Shown here: one piece after another, positions 47,388-60,009 of the stretch
How the letters are laid out: each line of letters opens with the position of its first letter
Numbering within the stretch: the stretch's first letter is position 1
NCBI GenBank assembly: GCA_934045905.1
Contig: OW203768.1
Span: forward strand, 3,562,316-3,626,315
Direction: 5' to 3'
DNA length: 64,000 bases
Source of the DNA: Leuctra nigra
Lineage: Eukaryota; Arthropoda; Insecta; Plecoptera; Leuctridae
Made by a program: the position numbers and the translations under genes
Notes under the pieces: model-generated
The model's input: only the letters and a program-made list of their open reading frames with translations
The model's database searches: none
Told to the model about the DNA's origin: nothing

Positions 47388-48618
47388 TAGATATTACATA
47401 CTCATGGATAAATAATAATAAAATCCGTAATCTCGAAATTATCACTGTTTTCAAAGATATTCAAACAGAAGTGCAAAAGCAATCAACGAAGAAAGTAAAT
47501 CCCAAAGAGCCTCTATTCTAGAACCTACTTTTACATTAGATTTCACATGACAACGACTCGCTGTCATAAGAATAGCATTGCAGTGACGAGATAACACAAA
47601 GATAAGAGTTGTATAATAAGATACAGTCTCAGTGATAATACTAGTGATGAATGATATGATTTAATATTGTCAAATTATGATGTCGATGATATTGAAAATT
47701 GAACGCAGAATGAACGGTTTACAGAGCTTCGTGCATTGCTCAGATTATTTTACATTTTAGTTATTTCACTATTCCGTGATTCAAAACAACAAAAAAGAGC
47801 TGCAAAATCAATAGTCAATTAGCAGTTTAATTGAAAAACAACACGGACTGTTTATTCAGATGATTTATAAAAAAATACACTGTAATAACCCAAAGCAGAT
47901 GGACGAAATATTGACAAAAGAAATAACGTGAATTTAGCTGATATTTTGCTTTAGATCTTTTTTGCTAATGACAATATTATCAATTCCCGTTAAAAAGCAC
48001 ACCGAGCCAAATCTCCTCAACTTATAAGAAAAAAAATCGAATAATAAACTGTAATATCAAAAAATGGGCCAGGTAAAAAATGTAATTTAAAAATAAAAGC
48101 ACATCGTGAATAAAAATAGTATAGAAGTGTATACTTCTGAATTAAAATTAAGTTAAATCAATGCACTATTAACAGCTTACGCCAAGATTTATTTATCTTT
48201 AAAATGAAGTGTTGACTTGGCCCATTTTTGACACTCCTACTATTTGGTCGCACAATTACTGCTGTGGAGCCACTAAATATGCAAATTGACCAATAATGGT
48301 TGCACAATATAGTGTTGATTATTAATTTATGATAATTATAGCGTGGACGTGTGTTGTGCCCCCCCCCCCCCCCCCCTCTTCCCACCATCGAAAATCAGGA
48401 TTTAAAATTAATAATTTTTTTCAGATTTGCCTTCAGACGCTCAGATTTGTTTTTTCCTTGTAAAAACGCTTTACAAATGTAAACGCGCAATACGCCTAGC
48501 ATTCTTTTAGATACAACTAGAAATAATATTTCGATTTCGGCTTGATAACAAAAAAAGCTTCAAAAATTCTCTCTCCTCCTGCAACTTTCCACATCTCCAT
48601 CTGAAAAGATCGTTGTAT
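47388..48618. other. Non-coding with a C18 run
   Basis: Nothing recognised apart from the C run at 48359-48376. Confidence 0.5.
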
Positions 48619-48815
48619 TTTTGTGTCTGATATTTCCCGCATCACCGAGCCGGCGTCCCTGGAGCGTTAGTACTAATTTGCGGCGTTGCGCGTCAGTCGT
48701 GCACCACCCATGCATATCACTCCGCGTTCTTCTCTGGACACCGTTGAGGCTCGCTCATCCGCACTCATCGGCCTCCAGGCACGCGGAGATGAGGTTTAGG
48801 ACGGAACTTTCCTTT
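48619..48815 (-). other. GC-rich island, possible exon remnant
   Basis: A GC-rich island of about 200 bp in AT-rich surroundings. On the minus strand a frame of about 63 codons reads ...VQRRTRSDMHGWCTTDAQRR... with Arg/Asp-rich character and stays open between two stops. The + strand is also open for 65 codons. No family is recognised and no splice partner found. Confidence 0.2.
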
Positions 48816-49720
48816 TAGAATACAGAGATACTTTATTAGGGGGTGTTTTATATGAATATTTTAATCTAAAGTTATTGGAGAGTTATTGAATAATTTGATG
48901 AGAGTTGAAAGGTTCGTCCAAGCAAAGAATCTGGATTTCCGGTGATGTACTTTCGAGATTCTGACAATTATGTTAAAATATTTAAATGTTGAATTTGAAT
49001 CTAGAGATGTTGACTCAAAATAAACAAACATTTATAATTGCTTTTGCTGGATAGCAAACCATCTTTAAATAAATAACTTTTCCAGCAACTAACATGATCA
49101 GAGGTTGTCCGAGGTATCTTACTGGAACGCACAGATCAATTTACTGGACTCTTACTTTCATGTAATCAAGAAAATAAAATCCCACTTCTGCCACCATTTG
49201 TAATTTTGGAAATCATGTGCTTTAAGCAAAGAAACCAGGGTCAAAATTCAATGAGTTTTTTGGATGATGCATAAGGCAATAAAATGACAAAATGGTAAGT
49301 AAAATGACTTAAACGATTTATCTCTTTTAGTACATGCTGACAATTAAGCAGATTTCACGACTCAATAGGATTTTTGTCGCACACAGCCAAGAGGCCCAGT
49401 ATGTTAACTAAGATTAACTTGAGGAGATCGTCCCAGAGTGTAAACATATAAGATAGTGTTTCATCAATTTATAGAAGTTATCTTTGGAGGAGAAAAATCC
49501 TCCACACATATCGTGTATTCTTCCAGGAAAGAAGCAACAAAGGTGAAATATCTGAGTTTTAATTGACAAGAAAGATGTAGTTTAAATACAATTATAAAGA
49601 TGACATATTCACTAAACAGCGTCTCTTTCTTCTTTATTTACACACTAAAGTATTCAATGTTGCTTGATGTTTGATGCGGGAGTATATTTCAGTTAGTTAC
49701 CCTACTAGTTAATAGGTGAT
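48816..49720. other. Non-coding, nothing recognised
   Basis: AT-rich sequence before the next repeat. Confidence 0.4.
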
Positions 49721-52700
49721 GCAAGCGCTCGGACGTTTTAGAAAACTGAGAGAGAAAAATTGTTTCATAAGTGGGTGTACCTTTGATAGAATGTTCACAT
49801 GATCAGTATCTAGTAGAGCGGTCGCTCCACACAGCCAAGTCGTACCGTACACTCACAGTATCTCAACATACCGTAAATGCCTATATAAACTGAGGAGCAG
49901 ACCAACTACTTTTACTGTAAGCAACAACATGGCATTTTCGGCCTACTGGATCTCAAAATTGGTAAATCTCACATTGTTGCGAAATATCTTAATTTCGAGC
50001 TATGGCCCACCCCACTACATATACCAAATTTGGGAACAATAGGTTATGCCATTTGCGCGCTAGAGGACCGAGAAAACAGTGAAATTACATCACTTTCTGA
50101 TTCTGATGATGATATCAGGAAACGTTGCTATCACCGCCACAGCCTAAACAGCTGAACCGATCAACCTGAAATTTTTACCACATATGCACTTTTGGCGTCT
50201 GATGATACCTTGCCTCTTGTGATTTTTTGTGCCGCCATTTTTAAACCGGAAGTGACGTCATATATGAAAAACGGCTGGACCGATTAGAACGAAATTAGCG
50301 CCATTCGGTTGAGATGGTCATCTATATGAAGTATGTTACTTAAAAATATAATTTTCTTATATTCTAAACCGGAAGTGGCGTCATAAATTTGCAATATTTA
50401 GCTTATTTCATCAAATTATACTTTAAATACACATATCATTATCTTACATTGTAACAAAGACAATACAAAATTATAATTTCAATACACAGTGTTCTCGGCC
50501 GCCATTCCTGAAACCGGAAGTGACGTCATACATCGAAAACGCCTGTACCGATTGCCACTGAACTAGCTCCTGTATATTCATTCTGCAATCTATTTGAAAA
50601 ATCAATTGGGATAAATGAATATACAAATTAACGGTACCGGAAATGGCGGCAGGAACCACTAAATGAAACCGGAAGTGACGTCATATATTGAAAACGGCAT
50701 GAGCGATTTGACGGAAATTAGCGCTATTGAATTCAGAAGGTCATTCATGAAGTATCAACTAGATAAAACTAAATTGTTTTTTTATTACCTATACCGGAAA
50801 TGACGTCATAAAAATGCTAAATGACGTCATTAATATTCTAAAGGACACTAAATTCACCACTTTATACTTTTAAATAGATATTTAGTAAACATACATTGTA
50901 AATAATTATAAATTCAAGGTTGCAGTGCTCTCGGCCGCCATTTTCTAAAACCGGAAGTGACGTCATATAACGAAAACGGCTGTACCGATTGCAACTAAAT
51001 TTTGGAATTGTGTAGGACTTATAATTATGAATTCAATACGACATTAATTTCGGCCGCCATTGTTAAAACCGGAAGTGACGTCATATATCGAAAACGGATG
51101 TACCGATTGCAACCAAATTTTAGAATTATGTCGGACTAATATAATTATGAACTAAAGACGACATTATTTTCGGCCGCCATTGTCAAAACCGGAAGTGACG
51201 TCATATATCGAAAACGGCTGTACCAATTGCAACCAAATTTTGGAAATGTGTAGGACTAATAATTATGAATTAAAGACGACATTATTTTCGGCCGCCATTG
51301 TTAAAACCGAAGTGACGTCATTATCGAAAGCGGCTGTACCGATTGCAACCAAATTTTGGAAATAGTATGACTAATAATTATGAATTCAAGACGACATTAT
51401 TTTCGGCCGCCATTTCAAAACCGGAAGGGACGTTATAATATATCGAAAACGGCTGTACCGATTGCAATCAAATTATGCAATTTTGTAGGACTAATAATTA
51501 TGAATTCAAGACGACATTAATTTCGGCCGCCATTTCAAAACCGGAAGGGACGTTATAATATATCGAAAACGGCTGGACCGATTGTAATTTCTTAGTACCT
51601 ATCCTAATCGGTTGAGGCGTATTTTTTTAAAGAAATTAGTCCTTGCTCGGACATGTGCTACAAGCTGTATGAATAAACTAACAAAAGAAGTGATATCCCA
51701 GAAAAAAACACTCCGTGTAAAAAAGGCAGCCAAGTCTCTTTACTTAAAAAAAAATCAACACCGAAAAGGAGTGATATCAAAAAAGGAGCCAAGTCAATGA
51801 CATTTCCAAATATTTAATCGTATCTTTGAAATAAAAGTATAAACACCGAGAAATACTTTACAAAAGGACTTGGCGCATCGTTTTTTTAAAGACATTTTTC
51901 TATTCATAAGCATATGCCATTTATATACAACCGTAATTTAGAAATTTTAGAATAATAGGGACACAACTTTCAATTACATATTATACCTACATACCTACTG
52001 TAAAATATTTTCTATTTGAATATGTACGCGATGAAACTTGTTGCCTATATTTGTAATAAATAAACAATAGTTATCTTCATATTATTGTTTCGTGGTCAAC
52101 ATAATTAAGTCTCATGAGTTATACCTTCTCACAATGAAATACATTTCTATTAATCCACATTTTATAACAATACATTTCACAAAGTACACAGTGAAGTCAC
52201 ATTGAACAACTATTAAAACCATAATAATATATACCATATAATGGTATAATATATACCATAATAATTTACTGCCATAATATAATAGTGTTCTATAAATAGT
52301 TAGTAATTATTTGACAACTTTTCATGATTTCCTTCAGTCATGATCAAATTATGAAAAGATATCCTTCTAATATCACCATATTAACAGTGCTATAAGAATA
52401 TATATGAGCCCACTTCCTTGTTATTTAATTCTACCTCCCTTATTATTACTTCTATTACAGCATGACATCTTTCTTCTATCGCCATTACAAAATTATAAAA
52501 TAGCCATTACCAAAAGTAGCTTGATTCATAGATACTGGCTCAAATAAAAAGAGGAATATGTACCTACTTGTTAATAATCTTTCCACTTTTAGGATAGAAT
52601 GATGTCTTTAAAAAAACGATGCGCCAAGTCCTTTTGTAAAGTATTTCTCGGTGTTTATACTTTTATTTCAAAGATACGATTAAATATTTGGAAATGTCAT

Positions 52701-53218
52701 TGACTTGGCTCCTTTTTTGATATCACTCCTTTTCGGTGTTGATTTTTTTTTAAGTAAAGAGACTTGGCTGCCTTTTTTACACGGAGTGTTTTTTTCTGGG
52801 ATTGTATATTAGTAGCACTTTTTTCATTTTTTATTCGTGCCTTGTTAATTAAGCGACGGTTATTCAACAACAACGTCAAAACTATGACACTTCCGATACG
52901 ATTGGAGAGCGGTTAACAAATTGATCTCAAATTTTATTCATGATTAGATAAAAGACAAATTTAGGTTTATCACTACATTTTTTAAATTAAATTTCATACG
53001 GCACCCAGTGAAACAGGAAAATATACCTACCATTTTTCACCAAAATTCAACCAATTATTACTAATATACAAAGCAAAACATTAAAAATGTACCAAGTGAT
53101 TACCCTAAGTTTGTATTTTATCTGAGATGAAAATTTCAAATTATTTCGTCAACCCATTTTGTCTCCAATCGTATCAAAAAATTGTCCGCAACAAGCGGCA
53201 AAATCGCTCGCGCTTGCA
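49721..53218. mobile_element. Outer repeat with GCAAGCGC ends, carrying H2 copy B
   Basis: Same outer repeat and same orientation as 29540-33038. Flanks read GCAAGCGCTCGGACG..., then after the H2 insert TTGTATATTAGTAGCAC...CGCTCGCGCTTGCAG. The H2 insert is reversed relative to the outer repeat when compared with copy A. Confidence 0.65.
49810..52801 (-). mobile_element. Helitron-like element H2, copy B (2992 bp)
   Basis: Exactly the same length as copy A and nearly identical in reverse complement; I noted only a handful of substitutions, for example TTTTCTTATT against TTTTTTTATT. On the minus strand it starts TCCCAG at 52801 after A and ends CTAG at 49810, followed by AT. The inverted arms and ETS/CRE-like array are as in copy A. 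Confidence 0.75.
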
Positions 53219-53971
53219 GGAGCTTAAATGGAATTTAATTGGTATAGTAATTAGAAGCAAATCAAACTTTGCTATATAGGATGACACATAATTCTATGCA
53301 AATACAAGGTAAATTTCACATAACTATCAAAATGTTTTCTGCTTTTGCCTATATCATAATAACCTAAGTTTAAATTAACTCTTCATTACATAAAATGAGA
53401 CGGAGTATTTCTGCAACTTGGAAGCAAGAAACATGTTCAAATCTCGTCTCAGCCCTGGACTTTCATTTGTAATTCTTCTTCATTTGTCTGAATTAATATG
53501 TATATTTCATCTTGTTGCTTACTTCCGGCGCTTGGGAGTTGACCATCTTGGCAGACAAGAGTTCCAAGAACACGTTCCTTGCTTCACGCTGGTGCACGCC
53601 AAGACACAAACTCAATTAGACACTCTAGTGAACACTACATGCAAATCACAGAAGAGATTATTCACACACTTTTCATGAATATACCGACATACTCATACTA
53701 CTTATACCTACTCATCACATGAACAGTCAAATGATGAGTTTTTGAACAAGATTCTGTGATTGGTTGAAAATTTAAACTGGAACCGTTTGACCGATCAACT
53801 TCACATTTGGCATGGACCAGCATTTTAGGAGATTTTGAATTTTTAAGACAAATCTGTCTAGAACGTCAAGAGTAATCGACATTTTAGTTTCATTTTATGC
53901 AATTGTTTTCAAATATTTTGTAATTTTTTCCCAAATAATGTCAAATAAATGATCACATCTCCTTTGCATTT
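53219..53971. other. Non-coding, no supportable gene
   Basis: An 87-codon frame at 53418-53678 lacks a good start and a recognisable domain. Confidence 0.35.
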
Positions 53972-55091
53972 GATAGACCATTTTAAATACTAGGAAAACG
54001 CTCTGTGTAACGCGTTGATGAGCGAGCACGGACACGCGCAATACCTCGAACCGAAATTATGTCTATCGAAAATATCATTAAAAGCCAATAATTCTTGAAA
54101 TTCGTCAGACTTGTAGGTATAAAAATCTCCAAATATTCCTGAAGTATTAGTCCCAATAACCATGCAAAGGTTTAAGTTGATCGATTGAACCTTTATGATT
54201 AAAATGTTCCTTGTCAATATTCAAAAATCATACCTAGAATCTATTTAACAAAAATATACCTGGGACCACTCATATGATAAAAGTGTGTGTACTTATATTA
54301 GACGATCTATTGAACGGTCATATCAGTTTCATACGTTTGAAAGTTGCTCTAACTACCTTGGAACTATAAAGAGTCGAAGTAGCCGTGATCAACATTTTTG
54401 AGTTATTTGACAGTCAACACGCAAAATGTCCGTAAAATGTCAATAACGTTTGGATTTAAACACAGATAAGTCTGAAAATTGTCAAAAATACAGATAATGT
54501 TGGTACCAATGACCACGCGAAGTTTTAAGTTGATTGCTCAATCGGTTCTAGTTTAAATTTCAAAAATCATATGAAAGATTTTTTAAAATTTTAACCAATG
54601 GGAGGATTTGGCTGAAACTTTGTATGATTGGGTACAATGTTGGTTGCAATGACTTTGCTAAATTTCAAATTGATCGGAGCAACCAATCCAAAGATAATTT
54701 TTTTTAAACTTGAACCAATCACAGGAGCCCGTTCAAAAACGATCCCAGGGACCGCATATATTACGTTAGCATGTGTGCAAAGTTTCAGATCGATTGAATG
54801 TGCGGTTTAGCCTGGGCTGTGCGGATAAAAAAAACAACAAAAAAACAAAAAAACAAAAAAACACACAGAGAAAGTGCCATTAGAGTACCGTGGTGACGCT
54901 CGCTACGCTCGCTCAATTATCTCTGTGGCTCTGCTTTCTAACAAAAATCATATGCAGTTTGATTTCCAGACACCTTAGTCCCTGTTTCAACAATAGGTAA
55001 AACAGGGACTAAGGTGTCTGGAAATAAAACTGCATAATATGATTTTTCTTAGAATGCAGAGCCACCGAGATAATATTTCAAATGGTCTATC
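53972..55091. mobile_element. GATAGACC-ended MITE split by Helitron H1
   Basis: The left end GATAGACCATTTTAAATA and right end ATTTCAAATGGTCTATC are inverted. The core 54930-55075 is a tight hairpin (GGCTCTGCTTTCTAAC.. / ..GCAGAGCCACC). The MITE left arm is interrupted at 53989/54917 by H1. A related intact copy is at 58773-58970. Confidence 0.8.
53990..54916 (-). mobile_element. Helitron H1 copy (927 bp) with both ends defined
   Basis: On the minus strand TTGAGCGAGCGTAGCGAGCG starts at 54916 after an A, and CTAG ends at 53990 before a T. The intact right arm of the host MITE predicts GATAGACCATTTGAAATATTATCTC at this site, so the insertion is precisely between A and T with no duplication. 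Confidence 0.8.
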
Positions 55092-55162
55092 TATTAGATT
55101 ATCTTCATAGCTGTTATTCCAAGGTGAGTTTAAACACTAATATTAATTCACGTTCAGTGCGA

Positions 55163-55200
55163 AGACTCGCTTATCAACGCGTTGCACGGAGCGTTTTCCG
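55163..55200 (+). repeat. H1 3'-end fragment
   Basis: GACTCGCTTATCAACGCGTTGCACGGAGCGTTTTCCG is the H1 terminal hairpin with the final CTAG lost. Confidence 0.55.
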
Positions 55201-55267
55201 TTGTTTTATTTTCGAAGTGAATAACATCATACTCGTCTGCAATTAGACTCGAGGCGAAATATTAATG

Positions 55268-55440
55268 ATGATTGGGTGATGATTGATAATAGGTATAACG
55301 ATAAGGATAGAAGGTAGGAATGAAGCAGTCGTGGCCTTTTGGCAGGTCACCTTCCCATCATTTGCCTCTCGACTGAGGAAAAACACGTTTAAACTCAGTC
55401 AGAAAAGAGCCTCGGGAATCGAACCCGGTGACAATATTCC
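55268..55440 (+). repeat. SINE-like repeat, copy 1
   Basis: A (GATGAT)n-like start is followed by GTCGTGGCC...ACCTTCCCATCATTTGCCTCTCG and, near the end, GGGAATCGAACCCGG (T-arm-like). The middle block is shared with 56625-56770. Confidence 0.5.
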
Positions 55441-55488
55441 ATCACATCTTCGATCGTCATCAAATTTCATGGAGTTGTAAACAATAAA

Positions 55489-55890
55489 CTAGGAAAACGC
55501 TCTGTGTAACGCGTTGCATGCGAATTCGAAAGTGCCGAAACGAAATGCATCAACAAAGGAGAAGTTATAAAAACCTGACATTTCTATCGCGAAATTTGAC
55601 AACTATCCAAGAACGAGTAAAATGTAAAACACACAGACTTCACAGAATTTTAACGACAGATTATACTCTGAAAATTTACAAAAACACCTAAAATGTTTGT
55701 CCATGACCATGACTAATTTTACGTTGATTGGTCGAGCGTCCAGTTTAAATTTCAAAAAACACAGGATCATGTTCAACAACTTATCAAGAGACCACTTGGT
55801 TTAGGTACAATACCTGCTCAGTATGTGTGCAAAGTTGCAGTACGATTTGTTGAACGGTTTGTCCTGGACACTGCTGGCTAAAGCGAGCCT
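55489..55890 (-). mobile_element. Helitron H1 fragment
   Basis: CTAGGAAAACGCTCTGTGTAACGCGTTGCATGCG at the left is the H1 3' end in reverse, with an internal deletion after the hairpin. H1-like GTGTGCAAAGTTGCAG text follows, and the 5' end is missing. Confidence 0.6.
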
Positions 55891-56624
55891 TGAAAATGCA
55901 TGGACGGCCACAGCTTCTCTCACTTTCTCAGTTGTTTTGTTATTATCAACACGATTATATCATATTTACACTGATTTATAAGGAATAAAACACCAACAAC
56001 ACTTGTATTATGTTTCAACTTCGTAAACACATGTATTTTAGTGAAAATTCGCGTGAAATATCATTTAAAACACTTTCTGACAGTTCTTTGTTTGTTTACA
56101 CCGGCCATCTTGGATATCGGCCTGGTGGATGTCAGTCCGCGGAACCAAGCTGATCATGCAGTCAGCGACCAGTCATGTAGGAGGCTGTGAAATCGGACCG
56201 CCGAGCGTCAATGAGTAGATGAGACGGTCGGCATACCCGCGAACACCCGGTCGAAGATGTCTTAGAAGAATTTATCATTGACGATCGGAAGATCGGAAAT
56301 ACTACTCTTTCCGAAAACATCAGATTTCGAGCGGTAATTTTAAAATGTGGAACGATCTTCAAAAACTGAACTTTTCCATCTTTTACAATTTAATACAAAT
56401 CAATATAACTTGTTTTATTGAAAACAACAGTGTGTAGAATCGTGTTACCACAGTAAGATTATTGAGACTCCGAAATTTCATAATAACACTTGAAATCTAT
56501 TTGAATGGCAGCCCGCTTTAACCAATTAAATTCAACTGTATTCGTGCAAATAAATCAAAGTTGTTTCTAATTATTTTAGCGTTTAGCGTCGCACTTTTCT
56601 GCAACTATGCTAATGGCGACGAAT
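55891..56624. other. Non-coding, one GC-richer patch
   Basis: 56095-56290 is richer in G+C and includes GGCCATCTTGGATATCGGCC. A short + frame (..EHPVEDVLEEFIIDDRK..) ends within 160 bases; there is no recognisable family. Confidence 0.25.
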
Positions 56625-56770
56625 GAATGATTATGATGATGATTGGGAGATGATGATGATGATGATGAAGAATAGTATAAGAGTAGACGGTGGAAAGAAG
56701 GCGGCCGTGGCATATTAGTAAGGAACCTTCCCATCATTTGCCTCTCGAAACAACGAAATAATTCAGTAAC
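56625..56770 (+). repeat. SINE-like repeat, copy 2
   Basis: A (GATGAT)n tract then GCCGTGGCATATTAGTAAGG and CTTCCCATCATTTGCCTCTCG. It lacks the tRNA-like end of copy 1. Confidence 0.5.
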
Positions 56771-56929
56771 ATTCTGATCGTTTTTGAAATAGGGAAGTGT
56801 AGTGTAAATAAAACTTATAATAATGTTTAAATTATGAAAGAACAGATTTACCCGAAATTAGAAGGGGTTTTGGGATGAATAGTTTTCAAGGAATCGATTA
56901 ACAAAGTACCTGATAGAATTGTTGTAATT

Positions 56930-57191
56930 TTAAAACTCTCAGTGTAATGCGTTGATGAGCGAGCACGGATGCGTGCAAATTCTCGAACCGGAATGCCGTA
57001 CCAAAACATATACATCCATACATGAAAAAAATTTGGGTCTGCAACGCCCAGAGAAGGTCCGAACATGTGCAAAATTTCAGCTCGATCGATGATAAACTGT
57101 GACCTCTATAGCCTCAGATAACAGAAAAAAACATACAAAAAATGTTCCGTGCCAAAAGAGCCAAAAGGAGTCGCTCGCTTCGCTCGATCAA
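56930..57191 (-). mobile_element. Helitron H1, internally deleted
   Basis: CTCAGTGTAATGCGTTGATGAGCGAG at the left and GCTCGCTTCGCTCGATCAA at the right are the two H1 ends with only about 260 bp between. Internal GTCTGCAACGCCCAGAG matches the 13-16 kb dimer. Confidence 0.65.
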
Positions 57192-57453
57192 TAATACACA
57201 CAATAATACACAACAAATAGCTGAGAATGTGGAGACGTGCGTGTTTCAAATTTCAAACGTTTTCTAAAATGGATCTGGCGACGAAGGGACTTTTTAATTT
57301 TGGAAAAATGTTTATATTTGCAAGCGTTATTTTAATTATATTTTGACACCCACTTTCGTAACTTGCCCACAGACAAAAATAAAAAAAATCATACTCATAT
57401 GGACATTCTCATGCTAAAACGAATGTCCAGAGTCTACTGGATTCCGTCCATCT

Positions 57454-57660
57454 AGAGGAGCGGTCGCTCCACGCCAGCCAAGTCGTACGGCGCACACACT
57501 CTCACACAACATACCGTTCAAACATAAAGCTGGAGCAACACACTTTTACTGTAAGCATCATAAAGAATTTTCGGCCTACTGGATCTTAAAAATGGGAAAT
57601 CACACATTGTTGCGAAATATTTTAATTTAGAGCTCAGATTATTAGAACACGGTCTTGTGG
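57454..57660 (-). mobile_element. H2 3'-end fragment, copy D
   Basis: CTAGAGGAGCGGTCGCTCCACG and the following AGCCAAGTCGTAC..TTTTCGGCCTACTGGATC are the H2 terminus. It breaks off near 57640. The bases next to CTAG are again AT in element orientation. Confidence 0.7.
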
Positions 57661-58772
57661 TGTTGAGGACTGACATCGCAAATATCAACTTGTGGACGCA
57701 ATTTCTGCAAAACATGAAGCTGATAGAAGGAATATTTTAAAAAATATTACTTAGAACCTCTTAAAAGAAAGTATTATTTATTTTGAGCTCTTTAGATTTT
57801 TACATAACATATTAGAGTAACCAGCATAATGCCACTGATTTAAATATCTACATAATGAAAATGTAAATCTTGGAAGTGCATAAAATCTAAATAACAGTAA
57901 ATTCGATTGTGTTCATTTGATTTGCCACCATAAAACGAGTTCATGAAAATAGTCACTAAATTCCTTATTTAATTGACCTTTTAGGTTTCATCGTAAAAAC
58001 ACATTATAATAGCACTTGTCGATGAAATTGAACAAGATGGCGATTTACGACGCTTTTTAATGGCGTCGTCGCGCACTTGCGGGCGTCGCCATAGTAAAAC
58101 AATAAAACCCGGATAATGGCGAATAAACCGAAGTCGAATATCAAATGAAGATTTTCGTGCGGGAAAAGTCGACTTTCTCGAGTGCATTTCCATGTAAGTT
58201 CATAAAACTAATGACAATTAAACTAAAATCCAGTCACTTCAATTCAATTATATAACGATAAAATCGTTAAAACATGCTGAATAACTGAAATTCCTTTAAC
58301 ACTTCACACATTCAGAGACGTTATAAATAAGGGGAGAATTATGAAGTAAAATCGCAACAAATGCAAAAAAGAATTTGAGATAAAGATGGCATTATATGCT
58401 TTGAGCTCTGTCAATAAAATCGTTTTAGTTGGATACAAAAATTGATATGATATAAATCGTATATTAAACATATATTGTGATTATCTCGGAATATATACAA
58501 CAATACACTTGTCGCATTACAAAACCTAAGCTCCTTATGGGTTGGATCGGAGAAAGCGCATGCGCATCCTTCTGCACTCGACATTCAACAATACTTTCTG
58601 TTACTCTTCCATCAGTCAGACTGTTTCTATGATCAACCTGAAGTTTAACATCCAAATATCCATCAATTAGTTCCACTTTGACGAAACAACGGATTAGTTG
58701 GGACTTGGGATAATATCTTTCAGTGGATTTGATAAATAAGTTTACAAAAAAAGTTGTATAAATCCAAGACCA
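57661..58772. other. Non-coding, nothing recognised
   Basis: AT-rich, with a CpG-containing patch around 58050-58110 (GGCGTCGTCGCGC). No supportable gene. Confidence 0.35.
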
Positions 58773-58970
58773 AACAATAGACCGATTTAAAAATTATGTA
58801 GGGGGCTCTGCTTTTCAAAAAATTTCATATGCAGTTTGGTTTTCCATATATCTGTTGGTGTTTTTATCCATTGTTGTAAAACACCAAGAGATATATGGAA
58901 AACCAAACTACATGTGAAATTTTTTGAAAAGCAGAGCCACCTAGTTAATTTTTAAATCGGTCTATTGTTT
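58773..58970. mobile_element. AATAGACC-ended hairpin MITE, intact
   Basis: Near-perfect arms AACAATAGACCGATTTAAAAATTA and GGCTCTGCTTTTC..CATATG are inverted around a short loop at about 58870. Same family as 53972-55091. Confidence 0.85.
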
Positions 58971-60009
58971 TCGTGCTGGACCGATATTCGGTCGGAAACG
59001 TGAATCTTTTTCTTGTGACAAAAACACTTGTCGATTAAACAAAAATCTGGGTCGTTAGAAGGTATGAGCCAATGAACCAACCCTAAAGCACCTGGCATTC
59101 TTGGAATTACTGAGTTCTTGGAATCATTGGAATCACAATCCCCATAGTAGTTAACACTTGAGTTAAAGATGTGGATTTGACCAATGGCAAAGCAGAGATT
59201 CAAACTTGTTTTGGCGGATTACTCGTAACAGATTACATGTCGGTTTGGTGCTTTATGGCTGGTAGGGCAGGGACTCTATTATGTAACTTCAAAATGTCCG
59301 TTTCAACCAGGACCCGATTCAATTAATATGGCAGTGGATCGAATTCGGGCCGAATCCGGAATTTATACGTTATAGAATAGGGCCCCAGTATAGAGATCAG
59401 GGGGCGTACAGCCACTCTACTATAGTACTATAACCAAATAGAAAATACATACGAATTTTAAATGAAAAGTAACGAAACTATAATTTAAACGTTGAACAAT
59501 ACAACTGTTACAAATCATGAGATGAAAATGGAGCTCGGCGTCATGTAATGTTAACAATAATTATTCTAATTATTATTTATTCTAATTATAATAATTATAA
59601 TTATAATTATTCTGTGTGACGTAATTAAGCCAATTAGCTAATGATGGGGAATTATGTAGCGTATTATAGCTTTGTTCCGTCATCATGGCTTATACAGAGA
59701 TTGTAGTGAACATGAGTACAACTGGCAACGTGGCACTGACAATTCAATTCAAATGTCATACTGTTGTAGTTTAGACTGATTATATCAATCACAAGAGGAG
59801 GAAATAAAGTTTCACATTCCATTGGGTATGTATAAGTATTTTAACAAGCAGTTTAAATTGTTATACAGGATATCAGGACATGATTGGATCCACCAATCAC
59901 GGGCGAGCTAAACGAACAAAGCGAACGAGCCAATTGCCATTTGACGAAATCTGTGAATCCATAACTATAAGTATTCTCTTGCACAAGGCAGAATTAAGAG
60001 TCTACGATA
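58971..60009. other. Non-coding, AT-rich tract
   Basis: A cluster of TAATTAT words at about 59550-59610. No gene recognised. Confidence 0.4.

Noticed and set aside
53418..53678. An 87-codon frame as a small protein
   Set aside because: No ATG at the start of the open frame, no domain and no splice context.
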